In this document: in pieces, positions 36,933 through 47,958 of the stretch
Layout: the number at the start of each line of letters is the position of its first letter
Position numbering within the stretch: the first letter of the stretch is position 1
Source of the DNA: Plantago major
Lineage: Eukaryota; Streptophyta; Magnoliopsida; Lamiales; Plantaginaceae
Assembly: GCA_026545765.1 (NCBI GenBank)
Contig: CM048840.1
Coordinates: forward strand, 9,248,765-9,312,764
Direction of reading: 5' to 3'
Length of the DNA stretch: 64,000 bases
Notes under the pieces: generated by a model
The model's input: only the letters and a program-made list of their open reading frames with translations
What the model was told of the DNA's origin: nothing
The model's database searches: none
Translations under genes and position numbers: made by a program

Positions 36933-37361
36933 ATGGCCGCAAAAACCGCCATCTTCATCCTCTCCCTCCTCTTCCTCGCCACATTCTCCAACGCATGCGG
37001 CTCATGCAAGGGGTACCCTACCCCTAAGCCAAAGCCGACCCCCATGCCAAAGCCAACCCCCATGCCAAACCCTACCCCTAAGTTACCCCCGGTTAACCCT
37101 TTCTGCCCCCGTGACACGTTGAAGCTAGGCGTGTGTGCTGACCTTCTCGGTGGACTCGTGAACTTGGTTGTCGGAAGTCCTCCTTCCGGCGACAAATGCT
37201 GCCCTTTGCTTGAAGGGTTGGCAGATTTGGAGGTTGCGGCTTGTTTGTGCACTGCCATTAAGGCTAGCGTTCTAGGGATCAACTTGGACGTGCCTCTTGC
37301 GCTTAGCGTACTCTTGAGCGCTTGCCAGAAGACCGTCCCTGATGGATTCAAGTGTGTATAG
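36933..37361 (+). CDS. Hybrid proline-rich / 14-kDa lipid-transfer-like protein (8CM)
   Basis: An intronless ORF of 142 residues. A signal peptide (about 1-21, MAAKTAIFILSLLFLATFSNA) targets it to the secretory pathway and cell wall. A short Lys/Pro-rich linker follows with KPTPMP repeats (about 28-53). The C-terminal eight-cysteine module then has the order C...C...CC...CxC...C...C: NPFCPRD, GVCADLL, DKCCPLL, ACLCTAI, SACQKT, FKCV. This is the DC2.15 / 14-kDa proline-rich class of the LTP/amylase-inhibitor superfamily; roles range from wall structure to systemic defence signalling, and none can be assigned here. Its high GC content contrasts with its AT-rich transposon surroundings. Confidence 0.96.
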   Translation: MAAKTAIFILSLLFLATFSNACGSCKGYPTPKPKPTPMPKPTPMPNPTPKLPPVNPFCPRDTLKLGVCADLLGGLVNLVVGSPPSGDKCCPLLEGLADLEVAACLCTAIKASVLGINLDVPLALSVLLSACQKTVPDGFKCV

Positions 37362-37521
37362 AGATGCTATGGAAGTTTAGAAATGTTGTTGATGGAGTTT
37401 ACTACTGGTTTGCTCTTGTGTTGCATGGAAAGTGATATTGGTTTAGGAGTTTGAGTTTGGTGCGTCTCAATTAATGTTTTGGTTGTGTTTCAATGTAAGT
37501 TGATTTGATTTTTGTTTTGGT

Positions 37522-37527
37522 AATAAA
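37522..37527 (+). terminator. Poly(A) signal of the HyPRP gene
   Basis: AATAAA 161 bases after the stop codon, in a T/G-rich 3' flank that suits plant 3'-end formation. Confidence 0.6.
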
Positions 37528-37815
37528 TGCAGGGCAAGATTGTTTGTTTGCCCTGTGTGTGTTTTTCTTCTTGGTAGTAAAAAAAAAAAAAGTAATTTGA
37601 ATTAGAGTGTGGTGTCATGTGAAGGTTTAGTCCTATTTAAAATTAAGATTAACTTGCATATGTTAAATGTTGCCGACAACTTAAATGATGTGTATCTATC
37701 TCATGAATCACGTGGATAGAGTATATTGGTAATTATCATCGTATTAATCCTGTATTTATATCTGAAATCAAAATGTAACAATTTATCGAATATTGAAAAT
37801 CAACATTAATTAATA

Positions 37816-38057
37816 CTTCCTCCATTTTAGAAAAATTGTTACATTTTATTATTACTGATCGTATGGCGTTTGGCAATTCTTTCTTAACGATATTAATAAA
37901 TAAATTATTAAAATTATATAATGAAAATTTAGTAATTAAATTTTTATTCTATGATTTTATTAAGTTATTCTTATTATCGTTATGAGTAATTTGTAATCAG
38001 CTCAAAACGATTGATCGATCCAATCAAAATGTATCACTTTTTCTGAAATTGAGGGAG
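37816..38057. mobile_element. Stowaway-type MITE with TA duplication
   Basis: Starts cttcctccattttagaaaaa and ends tttttctgaaattgagggag, near-perfect inverted ends, flanked by TA (37814-37815, 38058-38059). It sits in one copy of a local duplication whose second copy (about 38080-38125) shows the empty site. Confidence 0.82.
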
Positions 38058-38639
38058 TAATTGGAAAGACGGACATACGACTATTGAAAATCAGGATTAA
38101 TTAATACTTGGAAAGACGGACATACGGCATCAACTTAATTAAGACGAACATTTTCTTAATTTGCACTGTCAAAATAATTCTTTTGTTTAAAATTAAATGC
38201 AGCTCTAATTTAAAATCCAATCTTCTTGCAGTTCCTTTCTGTATTATTTGTCCTTTTCTCTTTTTTTTTTATCTTTTCCAACTTTTTATCGTTGCTAAAA
38301 TTTCAGTGTGGTCCAGATGAATAATAACTTAGATTGAAGCTTTATCAAATCCGGCCCTAAGCCCATGCAGAATATTCAATATCATGTTAGCAATAGGGTG
38401 TTAAAAATATAAATAACGGTATGTTATAAAAAATTAATACTATATGATTTTATTTCAAATAACATTTTTACGTTTTTAAAGTGATAGCTACGTATACTAT
38501 TTTATTAGGAAACTAAATTTAAATTTTATACATAAATCTTTTATTTTAATATATATTGCTATTTGGAGTCAATTTTGAAAATTTCTAGGAAAAAAGGTAC
38601 ATTAAACGTGTCAGTGTTTTTTGATGCAAATGCAAACTA

Positions 38640-39610
38640 AGTTATTAAAATCGGTTTTTTTCCGATTAAACTCGTTGGTGAAATTTGTTTTCCTGCCTCT
38701 TGATGCTTGTGCTTTATTCTTGACACACCTTTGAGAGACATATCATCAAACTCGATGATCATCAATACCTGCTTAAAACATTCATTAACTGGGTTAAAAC
38801 CATAACAACTCTCATCGAAACTATCACATTGGTACTTAAAAACAAAGAAGGAACATACAACACAAGCTAAAAACAATAACATTGATGTTTAAAACCATAA
38901 CGGTGCATCTTAAAACTATGACAAAGCAGGAACATGCAATACAAATTAAAAACAGTAACATTGATAAATAAAACTATCACAGTGTCTCTTAAAACTATAA
39001 CAAAACATTTGTAAAAAATTAAATCATAAATATTTCTCATAAGCTAAAACACTAACATTGATGATTAAAACTACAACAATAGGTCTTAAAACTATTACAT
39101 ATTCGCTAAAAACAATAACATGCATAAATATTTAACATAAGCTAAATATAGTAACATTAATGCTTAAAACCATATCAGTGCATCTTAAAACTATAAGAAT
39201 GCATCTTAAAACGATAACAAGCACGAACATGCGACGCAAGCTAAAAACAGTCAAATTGATGATTAAAACTATAACAATGCATTTTAAAACTATAGCAATG
39301 CCTCTTAAAACAATAACAAAGCATTTGCAAAAAATAAATCATAAATATTTCACCAGAGGGTAAAAACAATAACGTTGCTACTTAAAATTACAATATTAGG
39401 TCTTGAAACTATAACATATGCGCTAAAACAATAACGTTGCTGCTTAAAATTACAATAATAGGTCTTGAAACTATAACATATGCGCTAAAACAATAACAGA
39501 CTGAAACATTCAACAACAAGCTAAAACCGTAACAATGATGCTTACAACTATAACACCAACTCTTAAAACCATAACAAAACACCATATAACATGATTCGAT
39601 TTTCACTGTA
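38640..39610. repeat. Degenerate array of 'cttaaaactataacaatg' units
   Basis: Dozens of irregular copies of about 20-22 bases built on cttaaaactataacaatgca, with longer sub-blocks repeated (for example aggtcttgaaactataacat at about 39400 and 39460). AT-rich, no coding frame. It lies directly before an inverted repeat (39615-39654) and a minus-strand promoter-like stretch, so it may be the 3' part of a transposon family I do not recognise. Confidence 0.75.
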
Positions 39611-39614
39611 CGAA

Positions 39615-39654
39615 TTTTCAGATCTGAAACTAGATCTGGTTTCAGATCTGAAAA
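39615..39654. repeat. Perfect 16-bp inverted repeat
   Basis: ttttcagatctgaaac (39615-39630) is inverted at 39639-39654 with an 8-base loop. Each arm itself contains the palindrome ttcagatctgaa. Confidence 0.92.
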
Positions 39655-40259
39655 TATCAGAACGTAAAATCAACGAAAATCGAAAAATAAAAGGTCAAAT
39701 TTCACTTACAAATGAGATTTTAACGAAAAAAGCGAGATGAATTTGTAGATTTGAACCTTTTAGCAACTAGATCTGAAAATCCGGTGGAAATCCGGCAAGA
39801 TTCGGCAGAAATTCGGCGAAACGGCGCGTGTGAGATAGAGAGAGATTGAACGGAACGATTTGATTGTCGACGTGTTGGAGCACCATAATTTCCGGCGGAG
39901 GATATGATTCCGGCGAAGGATATGAAGAGAGGGGTGGATGTTTCTCTCACTAGAGCTCTTGTAGAGAGAGAAAGATAGTTGAGTTGTATGATTTTTGTGA
40001 GAGTGTTTTGTTTATTTGAGTATTTATATCAAAAGCTACTAACCGGTTTGTAGTGATTCTGACCGGTTCTCTATTGTATAAACCGGATTTTCCTAGTCTA
40101 TAAGAAAATCTTCTCTTTTACTATACTTACTCAGAAAGAAATCATTCGACAAAATACAAATTATCTGTAATAAAATGAAATATCCGTACATAAGCTAAAA
40201 CAAGAGGTCAAGTGGCAGAAAAACATAAGTTCAAAACGAAATATCTAGGCTAAGAAGAT
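39655..40259 (-). other. Promoter- and leader-like stretch, minus strand
   Basis: On the minus strand a TATA-like gatataaatact (about 40024-40035) is followed by a leader with ctctctctac, then an open stretch rich in Ser and Arg (39950-39720) that begins at GTG and has no ATG near its start. It could be the 5' part of a non-coding or decayed transposon transcript. I do not call a gene. Confidence 0.35.
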
Positions 40260-40318
40260 GTCATTTTCTTCTTGACTTGACAGCTCCCGAATGTCGATCC
40301 TCCTCACCACCTCAGCCT
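40260..40318 (-). pseudogene. Possible terminal exon fragment
   Basis: On the minus strand a splice-acceptor-like end (acgatttcag) is followed by an open stretch reading AEVVRRIDIRELSSQEENDI and stop. This may be the last exon of the degenerate gene whose other pieces are at 40560-40790. Family unknown. Confidence 0.3.
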
Positions 40319-40366
40319 GAAATCGTAAAGTGCATACCATGAGTTATGGATGAAAAATTACGCATA

Positions 40367-42147
40367 CTACAAAAATGGTGACTAACATATCACTCACATA
40401 TAGTGGCTAACATACCACTCATATTGTCCTAAAAGCAGCTAAGACAATGGTGACTAACATATCACCCAAGTTCAGTTTGACATATAATGGCTAACATACC
40501 ACTCACAAATAAATCACAAACAAATAAAGAAGAACGATCATATTATCACAAATAAGATACGAATATATACACTAACCTAGATATGATTTCGTCTATATTC
40601 AAGCATGTGATATGACCTTTCAAATAATCGAAAGTTCAACATCCTCTCAATGGTCATGTCAAAATCCTCATCATCCATTTCTTTCCAGCATTGGTTTTAG
40701 CCATGTTTGCATCTTCATTGGCCTTCATTTTTGTCTCCAATGCTATATTGAAAGTAGAAAAACCCGTCCACATGTCTGCATAGGAGAGCGTATCGCAATT
40801 TCTACATACATATAAAAACCTAGGTTAAATATTAATTGTGCTAAAGTAACTACAAAATATAGTTTACATGTTAGAAATGAAATCAATACTACAGAAGATG
40901 AAGTATACTTATTCGGCAGAACTCCAATGATACTCCAATGAATCGGATGGAGGCGGCTATGGTGTAGGCGATGGTGGAGGAGACGACGAAGGTGGAGAAG
41001 TCATCCTTGAAAAATCCAATAATAGCTTTTATATTGTAGATTAAAATAGTAGTAATTCACAACAAGTCAATACGAGCAAATTATACTACAACCAATTCCA
41101 ATTCCTGGCTATAATTGCATTGTTAATTATAATACGTTCCAAATTTCATGAATTACATGCATTTTACATTTGATTTTTTTTAGCATTTCAATTATACGAA
41201 TTATAAATTATAAATTACGAATTACCAATTTTTATACGAATTACCAATTTATATTCCCATCGAATTATATGAATTACCAATTACCAATTTTTATACGAAT
41301 TACCAATTCATGTATTATATTCCCATTACAATTACCAATTTTGTATACGGATTATAAATTATAAATTACATGCATTTTACGAATTATACGATCCAATTAT
41401 ACTACAACCACTAAAATCACTAAATCTAAATGGTCTCCAAATACTCAACCAAATCCTACAAACATCAATATACTACAACCACTAATCCTAATACATATAC
41501 AAAAACATCAAACTAAATACCATACGTACTTACAAACATCATACTAACAAATCAATTTTACAATAAATCAATCAATTGCAACACTACTTAATATAAGCTA
41601 TATTAGCTAGTAGATGAGTTTAAAAACATACAATTGATCGAAATTAGCAAAAATTCCAATTTCAAAAAAGTAAGGATTTAGACTAATACCTTCAATTACG
41701 GGAAAAATAGCCGAAGAAAGATGAAATTGAAGGGCCACCCGAGTTCCTTGTTGAAAGAGCTTCGAAAATAGTCCAAGATTGGCCAGAATGGTCGAGTTTT
41801 GGTCGGACTTTGAAAATGGCGAAATTGAAAAACGGGAGAAGAAGAAAACAGAAGCAGAGAAGAAATGGGGAAGAAGAGGCTGCTTCCCGTATATCTATCC
41901 GTCGCTATATGGATAGCTATCCGTTGCTATATAGCGACGGATCAGCTATCCGTCGCTGGTTTTATTTTTTATTTTTTTTTTACTTTTAACGATGGATAAT
42001 CTATCCGTCGTTAATTTTGTACTTTCCTTTTTTTTAAAAAAAAAAGTCAACAAAGACTTAATGACGGATAGGGCGAAACGCCCTACCGATCCATCGTTAA
42101 GGTCCGTCGCCCCTTTCCGTCGCTAAAGCCCAGTTTTTTTTGTAGTG
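40367..42147 (-). mobile_element. CACTA-type element remnant (second copy)
   Basis: The right end ...cagttttttttgtagtg (42147) with subterminal tatccgtcgct / agcgacgg copies (41895-42125) matches the family of the element at 5472-6644. Target duplication ata follows (42148-42150). The left end is probably at about 40367 (ata, then ctacaaaaa, with the first two bases of CACTACAAAAA lost). On the minus strand the interior has open pieces, for example DTLSYADMWTGFSTFN and EMDDEDFDMTIERMLNFRLF (about 40560-40790), separated by a frameshift. It is a decayed element with part of an internal gene. Confidence 0.6.
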
Positions 42148-42169
42148 ATAATACATGTTGGATTTTTTT

Positions 42170-43245
42170 TGTAATTAAGTAAAATCTAATTACATATATA
42201 TTACAGATGAGTTCAATTTAACTTCAATTAAATACGCAATTACATAACTCCAATAGTTGTCCACTTATATATATACTAAAACGTCAGAACACGCTACGCG
42301 TGTTATTGTGGTATCTACTTACAAATAATTGATGAAATATATGAATGTAACTAATATCGTTATTTTTGATAATGGATTGGCCTTTTTTTCGAGTTGATTT
42401 AGGGTTCAGGTTAGTGCGAATTGGTCTGTTTTAATTCAATTGGAGACGATGGAGAAAAAAGATTAGTTATCCTTGTTTTTTACGATGAATTGATTTGGTT
42501 GGGGATGAATTAGGCTTTGAAAGTTAATTGGAGAAGTCATTGAATTTTTTTGAATGATGAATTGATTTTGTTAGGGTTGCATTAGGGCTTGTAATTTAAT
42601 TGAATTAAATAAATTATTTTTTGTAACTAAAGTCTAATTTACATACTTAACATTAGTATATATTTGTACTAAACATGTGATTTTTGCTAGATCACGTTTC
42701 TCGTAAAAACTTCACAATGAAGTATTAGTTAGAATATGTTTAGGATTCAATTGTTATTAGAAGTACTATAGTTACAGTTATTGAAGACGTATATGAAGAC
42801 AAGTAATATTTCTGATAATTTTTTTTTCAAGTTGAATTAGTGTTTAAGTTGATATGTTTTAATTTAATTGGGTAAGATGGAGCAGAAGGATTGGTTATTG
42901 TTGTTTTTTAATGATGAATTAATTTTGTTGGGTTGAATTAGGGTTTAAAATTTAATTTGAGAAAACATATTAGTTTTTTTTAATGATGAACTGATTTTGT
43001 TGCTGTTGAATTGGTGTTTAAAATTTAAATGGAGAAGGAATATTAGTTTTTGCTATGATACATTGATTTTATTGAGATTGGATTAGGGCTTGTAATTTGA
43101 TTTAATAAAATAGATTATTTTTGTAATTAAAGTCTAATTATTTACACATATATTACAAATAAGTCCAATTTAACTTAAATTAAGTACTCAATTGCACAAC
43201 TCCAATATATACTTGGCCACTTATATATATGTACTAGAAATTACG
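42170..43245. repeat. Diverged tandem duplication carrying Helitron 3' ends
   Basis: The block around 42170-42280 (aagtctaatta..., caattaaatacgcaattaca, cacttatatata) recurs at about 43125-43240. Between them, two diverged copies of 'gatgaattgattttgttggg...attagggcttgtaattt' alternate. Each block ends at a Helitron 3'-type hairpin (42288-42304 and 43246-43264), so this looks like a tandem or serial Helitron insertion, or a duplication of one. Confidence 0.55.
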
Positions 43246-43264
43246 TCACATGCGTAGCGTGTGA
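43234..43264 (-). mobile_element. Helitron 3' terminus (minus strand)
   Basis: On the minus strand a hairpin of 7-8 bp with loop GTA/TAC (arms about 43246-43253 and 43257-43264, one G-T pair) precedes gacgtaattt and CTAG (43234-43237), then T. A helicase-like fragment lies 250 bases upstream in the same orientation, which fits the position of Helitron Rep/helicase C-termini. Confidence 0.7.
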
Positions 43265-43515
43265 AGCGTATTCTGGTCTTGCTCTATGATTTACTAAGTT
43301 ATATTTGATCTGTCTCTGTACAATTTTACAGATATCTATGTAAACTTGTGATTAATTGTCAAAGTTGTTAATATTATAACAATGTATTACAAAATGTATT
43401 GTTCTCAATCGTAACGAAAAAGTTTATGTTTATATATTGCCTAATCTTAGCTTTGATTTCGTAAGATCTCTATGTATACAACATTTCTTGTCTTCGTGTG
43501 GTCATCGAAGTCTCA

Positions 43516-43725
43516 TCAGAAGCGCCTAATCAATACCACGATCACGATGATCTCAGCGCTCTTGACAACAAGAACATACAAATCCATGTGAGAAAACTGA
43601 TTGTGGCAAATAGATCTCAACCCTTTATAGCGTTGTCCTTGTGCCTTGTTTATCGTCATTGCAAAGCCAAATCTTATGGGAAATTGCTTCCTCGTGAAAG
43701 TTATTGGACATCTGAGATTGTCCAC
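43516..43725 (-). pseudogene. Helitron helicase C-terminal fragment
   Basis: The minus-strand frame reads RCPITFTRKQFPIRFGFAMT and then INKAQGQ. This is the motif of Pif1-like helicases encoded by Helitrons (usually QFPV(K/R)..FAMTINK(S/A)QGQT). The following FSHMDLYV corresponds to FSHGQLYVALSR but is degenerate. Only the last helicase motifs are present; Rep and the helicase core are missing. Confidence 0.8.
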
Positions 43726-43815
43726 TGTTCCCTTTAATATATAATGTCAGATGTAGTTCAAATCCTATAATAATCACTCTCTTTTTTTAAACGTCAAAAT
43801 TAATCATGTATTGAA

Positions 43816-43844
43816 CTATGCGTTTACCCGAGCATAAGCTCGGG
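43816..43844 (-). mobile_element. Degenerate Helitron-like hairpin end
   Basis: A perfect 7-bp hairpin cccgagc/gctcggg (43827-43833, 43838-43844) lies beside ctatgcgttta, which has the position of a mutated CTAG. Supported only by similarity to its neighbours. Confidence 0.35.
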
Positions 43845-44645
43845 GATTACAACTCCAAATATCAAATACAAAAACTATCGAATAAATAGTACCGTTACAA
43901 CCTTAATAGTATTACAATTTTCAAGATGAAACAAAAGAGAGCCTACCCAGCCCAGTTGAGAAAAGATCTGAAATCATCACCAAGATTCATCATTTTTTTT
44001 TGAAGAATTAAAGATTTCATTAACACCAAAAACAGAAATGCACAAGCAATGCATCTGTTACAAATTACATAACCATAAGACTTGCAACACCTAACCAAAC
44101 ATAAAGAACAGAACTCAGTATAAGAGAACTCGGCTTTTGAAATAGAAGAAGGAAAAAGTACAACCAAACACGTCAAACAAACTTCTAAAAAGATTCATCA
44201 TAATGTAGTGACATATTCTTCTTTTATTCTAGAACCACAATGCTTTCCCCATGACCCATGTTACAAAATTCCTTCGCCAAACATCACTGAGTCTGAGACC
44301 AAATAGTTAACCAAATCCTTTCAATCAATTCCATAACAAGATGGTGAGCCAGAATCCTATAATCCTTTAAATCGATGTTAAAGAAAATTCAAATCGATTT
44401 TAAAGACAACAAAATACTTACTTACATTAGAAATCGATCGAACCCATGACTGGAAGTAAACAGCTGGAGAAAAGCTAAAATCCCGAGGCAAGTGCAAGAT
44501 TAGCTTCAGGGATATGTTGAAACTCAACAGATGAGATCGATAGTCACTCCATCCGCTCCAAGCAGAACCTGTTTAATCATTCCAACTGGCCAAGCAAACT
44601 CTAAATCCATATCGTTGAGACTTGAGGTAAAGCTTCAGCACACCT
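43845..44645. other. No gene seen
   Basis: AT-rich DNA inside the Helitron cluster. An open minus frame at 43943-44176 lacks family character. Confidence 0.45.
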
Positions 44646-44876
44646 GCACACCACCACGAGAAGAGGCGAAGCCGAGCGGCTCCTTGGTACCCGAGAAGTC
44701 TCATTCATCGATTTGGGTAAAAGGAACCAGATTTTCGAGAAATTCAGATCGAAACTCTGAAAATCAACAACCATTCTTCGTGGGGTGGGGGTACTTCGGA
44801 AGTATTGAGGAAGGTGGTGGGGCGGATTATGGTGGCGAAGAGTAGGGAGAAGGTGGATAGAAAGGTTTTGAGACAT
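44646..44876 (-). other. Gene-like 5' fragment, possibly captured
   Basis: On the minus strand a TATA-like cataaatatgg (about 44902-44912) is followed by ATG 44876 and an open stretch (MSQNLSIHLLPTLRHHNPPH...) up to a possible donor at 44645 (gtgcag/gtgtgc). The base composition is richer in GC than the surroundings. It lies between two minus-strand Helitron 3' ends (43234 and 45225), so it may be a host-gene fragment captured by a Helitron. Product unknown. Confidence 0.3.
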
Positions 44877-45224
44877 GGAAAAGAGAAAGGGGTGAATCCT
44901 CCATATTTATGTGGTTTAATTATACCGTTGTGAAGCTCTAATCAAGATGAAAATTTTGACATAAATTGTTTCATCAATTGATTTGTCTAGGGGATGTTGA
45001 TATGGAAATAATATTTGGTGGAGAAAATAGAAGAGGGTGAAGAAGAAGAAAGAAAGTCTCGTGATATGATTATCACAAATTATCACAAAGGATCACACGC
45101 GCTCAAATAGTGAGGCTGGGAGTTTTCAAAGATTTCTGAAAATTTGTACTGGAAATTGTGAAATTGGTTTCCAATTGAAGTCTCTCCACGCGCCTTAAGA
45201 GTTTGGTTATTATATTAAAAAAAA

Positions 45225-45253
45225 CTAGAATTGCGACACACACTACGCGTGTG
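45225..45253 (-). mobile_element. Helitron 3' terminus (minus strand)
   Basis: CTAG at 45225-45228 with T beyond it, preceded on the minus strand by a 7-bp hairpin (arms 45237-45243 and 45247-45253, one mismatch, loop GTA). Same design as the ends at 10725 and 43234. Confidence 0.6.
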
Positions 45254-45891
45254 AAGTGTATTATAAATCTAGTTAAAACACACTTATATTAAAAAGTATC
45301 CACGGATATGAATATCATGGAGTCGGGGTCTCCTTCTTGAATTCAACTTAATTAAGACTATTACCAATAGGTCATTGATACGACCATGAATAGTGGCGGT
45401 TGTGATCCACGAGTGGAATGACGATGAATAAAACTTTTTTATTTTCTTCAAAAACATATTTATACCATATTATAAGAGTGTTTAGTAGTTGAAATTTATG
45501 AAATTGCATTTATAAATATATATTTTTAATTAAGATTTTAAAAATCATAAAATTTAAAATGGTCGAAATATAGTTAAGAGTGGTCTGTATTTGTAGAGGA
45601 CGAAAAAACATGAAAATCAGTATAATTTTTATATTTTCATATCTTATATTTTATTCATTATGAATGGAAGAAAAGAAGAAATTATGAAGAAGTTATAAAA
45701 GGAGAAAGAGGAGGAAAACATATTTGATGAGATGAGAGAGACAGTATTTTGAAGAGAGATAGATATCGTAACGTTCACGCGCTTCACTATTGAGACTGGG
45801 ACTTTGCAAAAATTCAGAGAGAATTGAACTGTCAGAACAAAATTGAGAAATAATCGTATTTCCTCCACGCGCCTTTTGTTTCGTTATATCA

Positions 45892-46065
45892 TCTATATCA
45901 TATATTAAGCCAAAAAGGATTTGAGTCATTCTAGGCTATCCACATCATTTAATTAGTTGTCAAAATCCTATTCTCTGATTGGTCAATTCATTTACTTGGT
46001 TGTTAAATTATTTTGTTTTGATTGGTCTAATTTTGCTGATGTGGTATGATCTGGACAAAGTCAGA
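45892..46065 (+). mobile_element. Helitron 5' end-like repeat, copy 1
   Basis: Begins A|TCTATATCATATATTAAGC and continues 'gagtcattctaggctatccac...attagttgtcaaaatcc...tgattggtc'. Copies with the same order occur at 46485-46640 and 50495-50665, the last one belonging to a complete element. This copy has no 3' end that I could pair. Confidence 0.5.
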
Positions 46066-47258
46066 GCCTTCAAACTACGTTTTATGTAGAAAACGGTTCT
46101 CTATTTTGGAAGGTAGCATTTCAACATGTCATTTATTTGTTTAATTGTCTTAAACATGGAAAATAGATTTTTAACCATAAAGACAACATTTTGTGTTACT
46201 TCTCACGTATTAAAGGTAAGGTGATGCAATTTGATAAAAAATGAAATATTTATGCGATGTTCTAGACTTGGTTAAGGTGTCCTACATAATCATGTCAACA
46301 AATATTGCATTATATTTGAATTGTGAAATTGCAATTTCGACTTTAGAAATTCTAGGAGGGACGTCTCCTATAAATTTGTCGTGTATCATGCACTCAAATT
46401 TGCCATGTATCATAACTGAGAAGATCGAGTTGGTTTTTAAATTCACTCAAATTTGGTCATCATACATGCAGAGTTTAATTCGTGGACAACTTGAGCCATT
46501 TTAAAATGTCCACCTCAAACAATTATGTGGCAAATTCTTATATTGTGATTGGTCCATTATTTAGCTGACTGTTAGATTCTTTTGTTCTGATTGGTCAAGA
46601 TTTTAAATCCTGGTGATGTGTTATGATATGCACAAAAGTGCAATTAAGCAAACATTCTGAGTACAAATTTAATTCTCTGTTTTGTGCTAAACGTGAAAAT
46701 TTTAATAGACCATAATAACTCAATTCTATAAATTTAATTCTCTGTTTTGTGAGAATTTTTAAGGAAAGTTGACAAATTCAGATCTTAAAAAATACTGTAT
46801 TAATGAGGATCTAAATTAGTTTAAACCATTCTAATCACCACGTCCAAAAATTCAACATTTTACATTTGAATATCTCCTAAATATATATCACATTCAGTAA
46901 TCCCCAAGTTTCATTCATTCACTCATATCTGCAGCCTGCAGGAAGAGAAGTGTAGACTGTAGAGTTCGGAAAGGCAATTGTTCACTCATATATAACAAGT
47001 CGATTGTTGACTGATGATCAATTGTTAATGATGATGAGTCCAACTTCAATTTTGGGAAAATATGAGTGGTGAAGGGTCATTCTAGATTTTGATAATTTCA
47101 GTAGTAATTGGTTTAATTGAGTTGTGCAAATTTAATTGACCGGATTTTAAGTGAGTTTTAACTGATGAATAGTAATTAAATTTTAATTGAGTTGTAAAAA
47201 TTTATGTTTAGTAAAGTGTCAAAACTTTATCATAAAGTTTGAAATAGACGTGTATTAA
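46066..47258. other. Gene-free region with one more copy of the Helitron 5' repeat
   Basis: 46485-46640 repeats the 'gagccatt...caaacaattatgtggcaa...gattggtcc' pattern. The rest is AT-rich without gene signals. Confidence 0.45.
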
Positions 47259-47475
47259 TGAGATACATGAGAGACGGATTCATATTCTTATGCATATGTA
47301 TAATGTTTTATACAATATCAGTAATGTTTTATGAGTGAACATTTTATATCATTTTTTATGTATATGTATATCACCGATGTTCTTAATAAATTCTCTAATA
47401 TTTTTTTATATCACAGTAATGTTTGTCCGTCCCTTTCAGTTTCTCCATAAGACCGTTTCTCAGGAGACTTACTCA
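47259..47475. mobile_element. MITE related to the 'gagagacgg' family
   Basis: Left end gagatacatgagagacgg, right end gaccgtttctcaggagactt, inverted. The interior differs from copy A at 521-760, so only the ends are shared. Confidence 0.45.
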
Positions 47476-47689
47476 AACTTTATAGGTGAAAGCTATAAAA
47501 ATTGTGTCTGGGAGATCATGTGGAGATTTTAATTGAGTTCGTTTCATCAAAATTGGTAAGAGTCCAACTAAAAAAATGACAATTCAAACAAGAATGAACT
47601 GAAGACTAAATTTTAGTGGACGCTTAATGGCGTGCCAAGCAATTGTTAATTCTCCTTAAGTCCCTCACAGACAGATTTTCATAATGCCT

Positions 47690-47935
47690 CTATTTTATTT
47701 TAAAATTATTTTGCTGAGTAAGCTTCCTAACAGAACATCTATTCATAAGTTATCTATGGATTCACCTATGTTGTCACTAAAATTATTTATGTTATAGATA
47801 AAAACGTCTATGTTGTAAATAAAATGAATTTTTGGTATAAAACACCAATGTTGACAACATACACGTTTTTAATAATAATATTAATAATTTTATTAACAAC
47901 GTAGGTCGGTCTTTAAATAAGCTATACTTTGTGCC
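47690..47935. mobile_element. Diverged copy of the 521-760 MITE family
   Basis: The interior phrases 'cctatgttgtca...aaaattat', 'aaaacaccaatgttgacaacat' and 'ggtcggtctttaaataagct' match the order in 51069-51309. The ends are eroded. Confidence 0.5.
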
Positions 47936-47958
47936 ATTTGTTTAGTTGCATTTTCTTA

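Noticed and set aside
36872..37351. A 159-codon minus-strand ORF
   Set aside because: It is the antisense shadow of the HyPRP gene, whose signal peptide and cysteine pattern are unmistakable.
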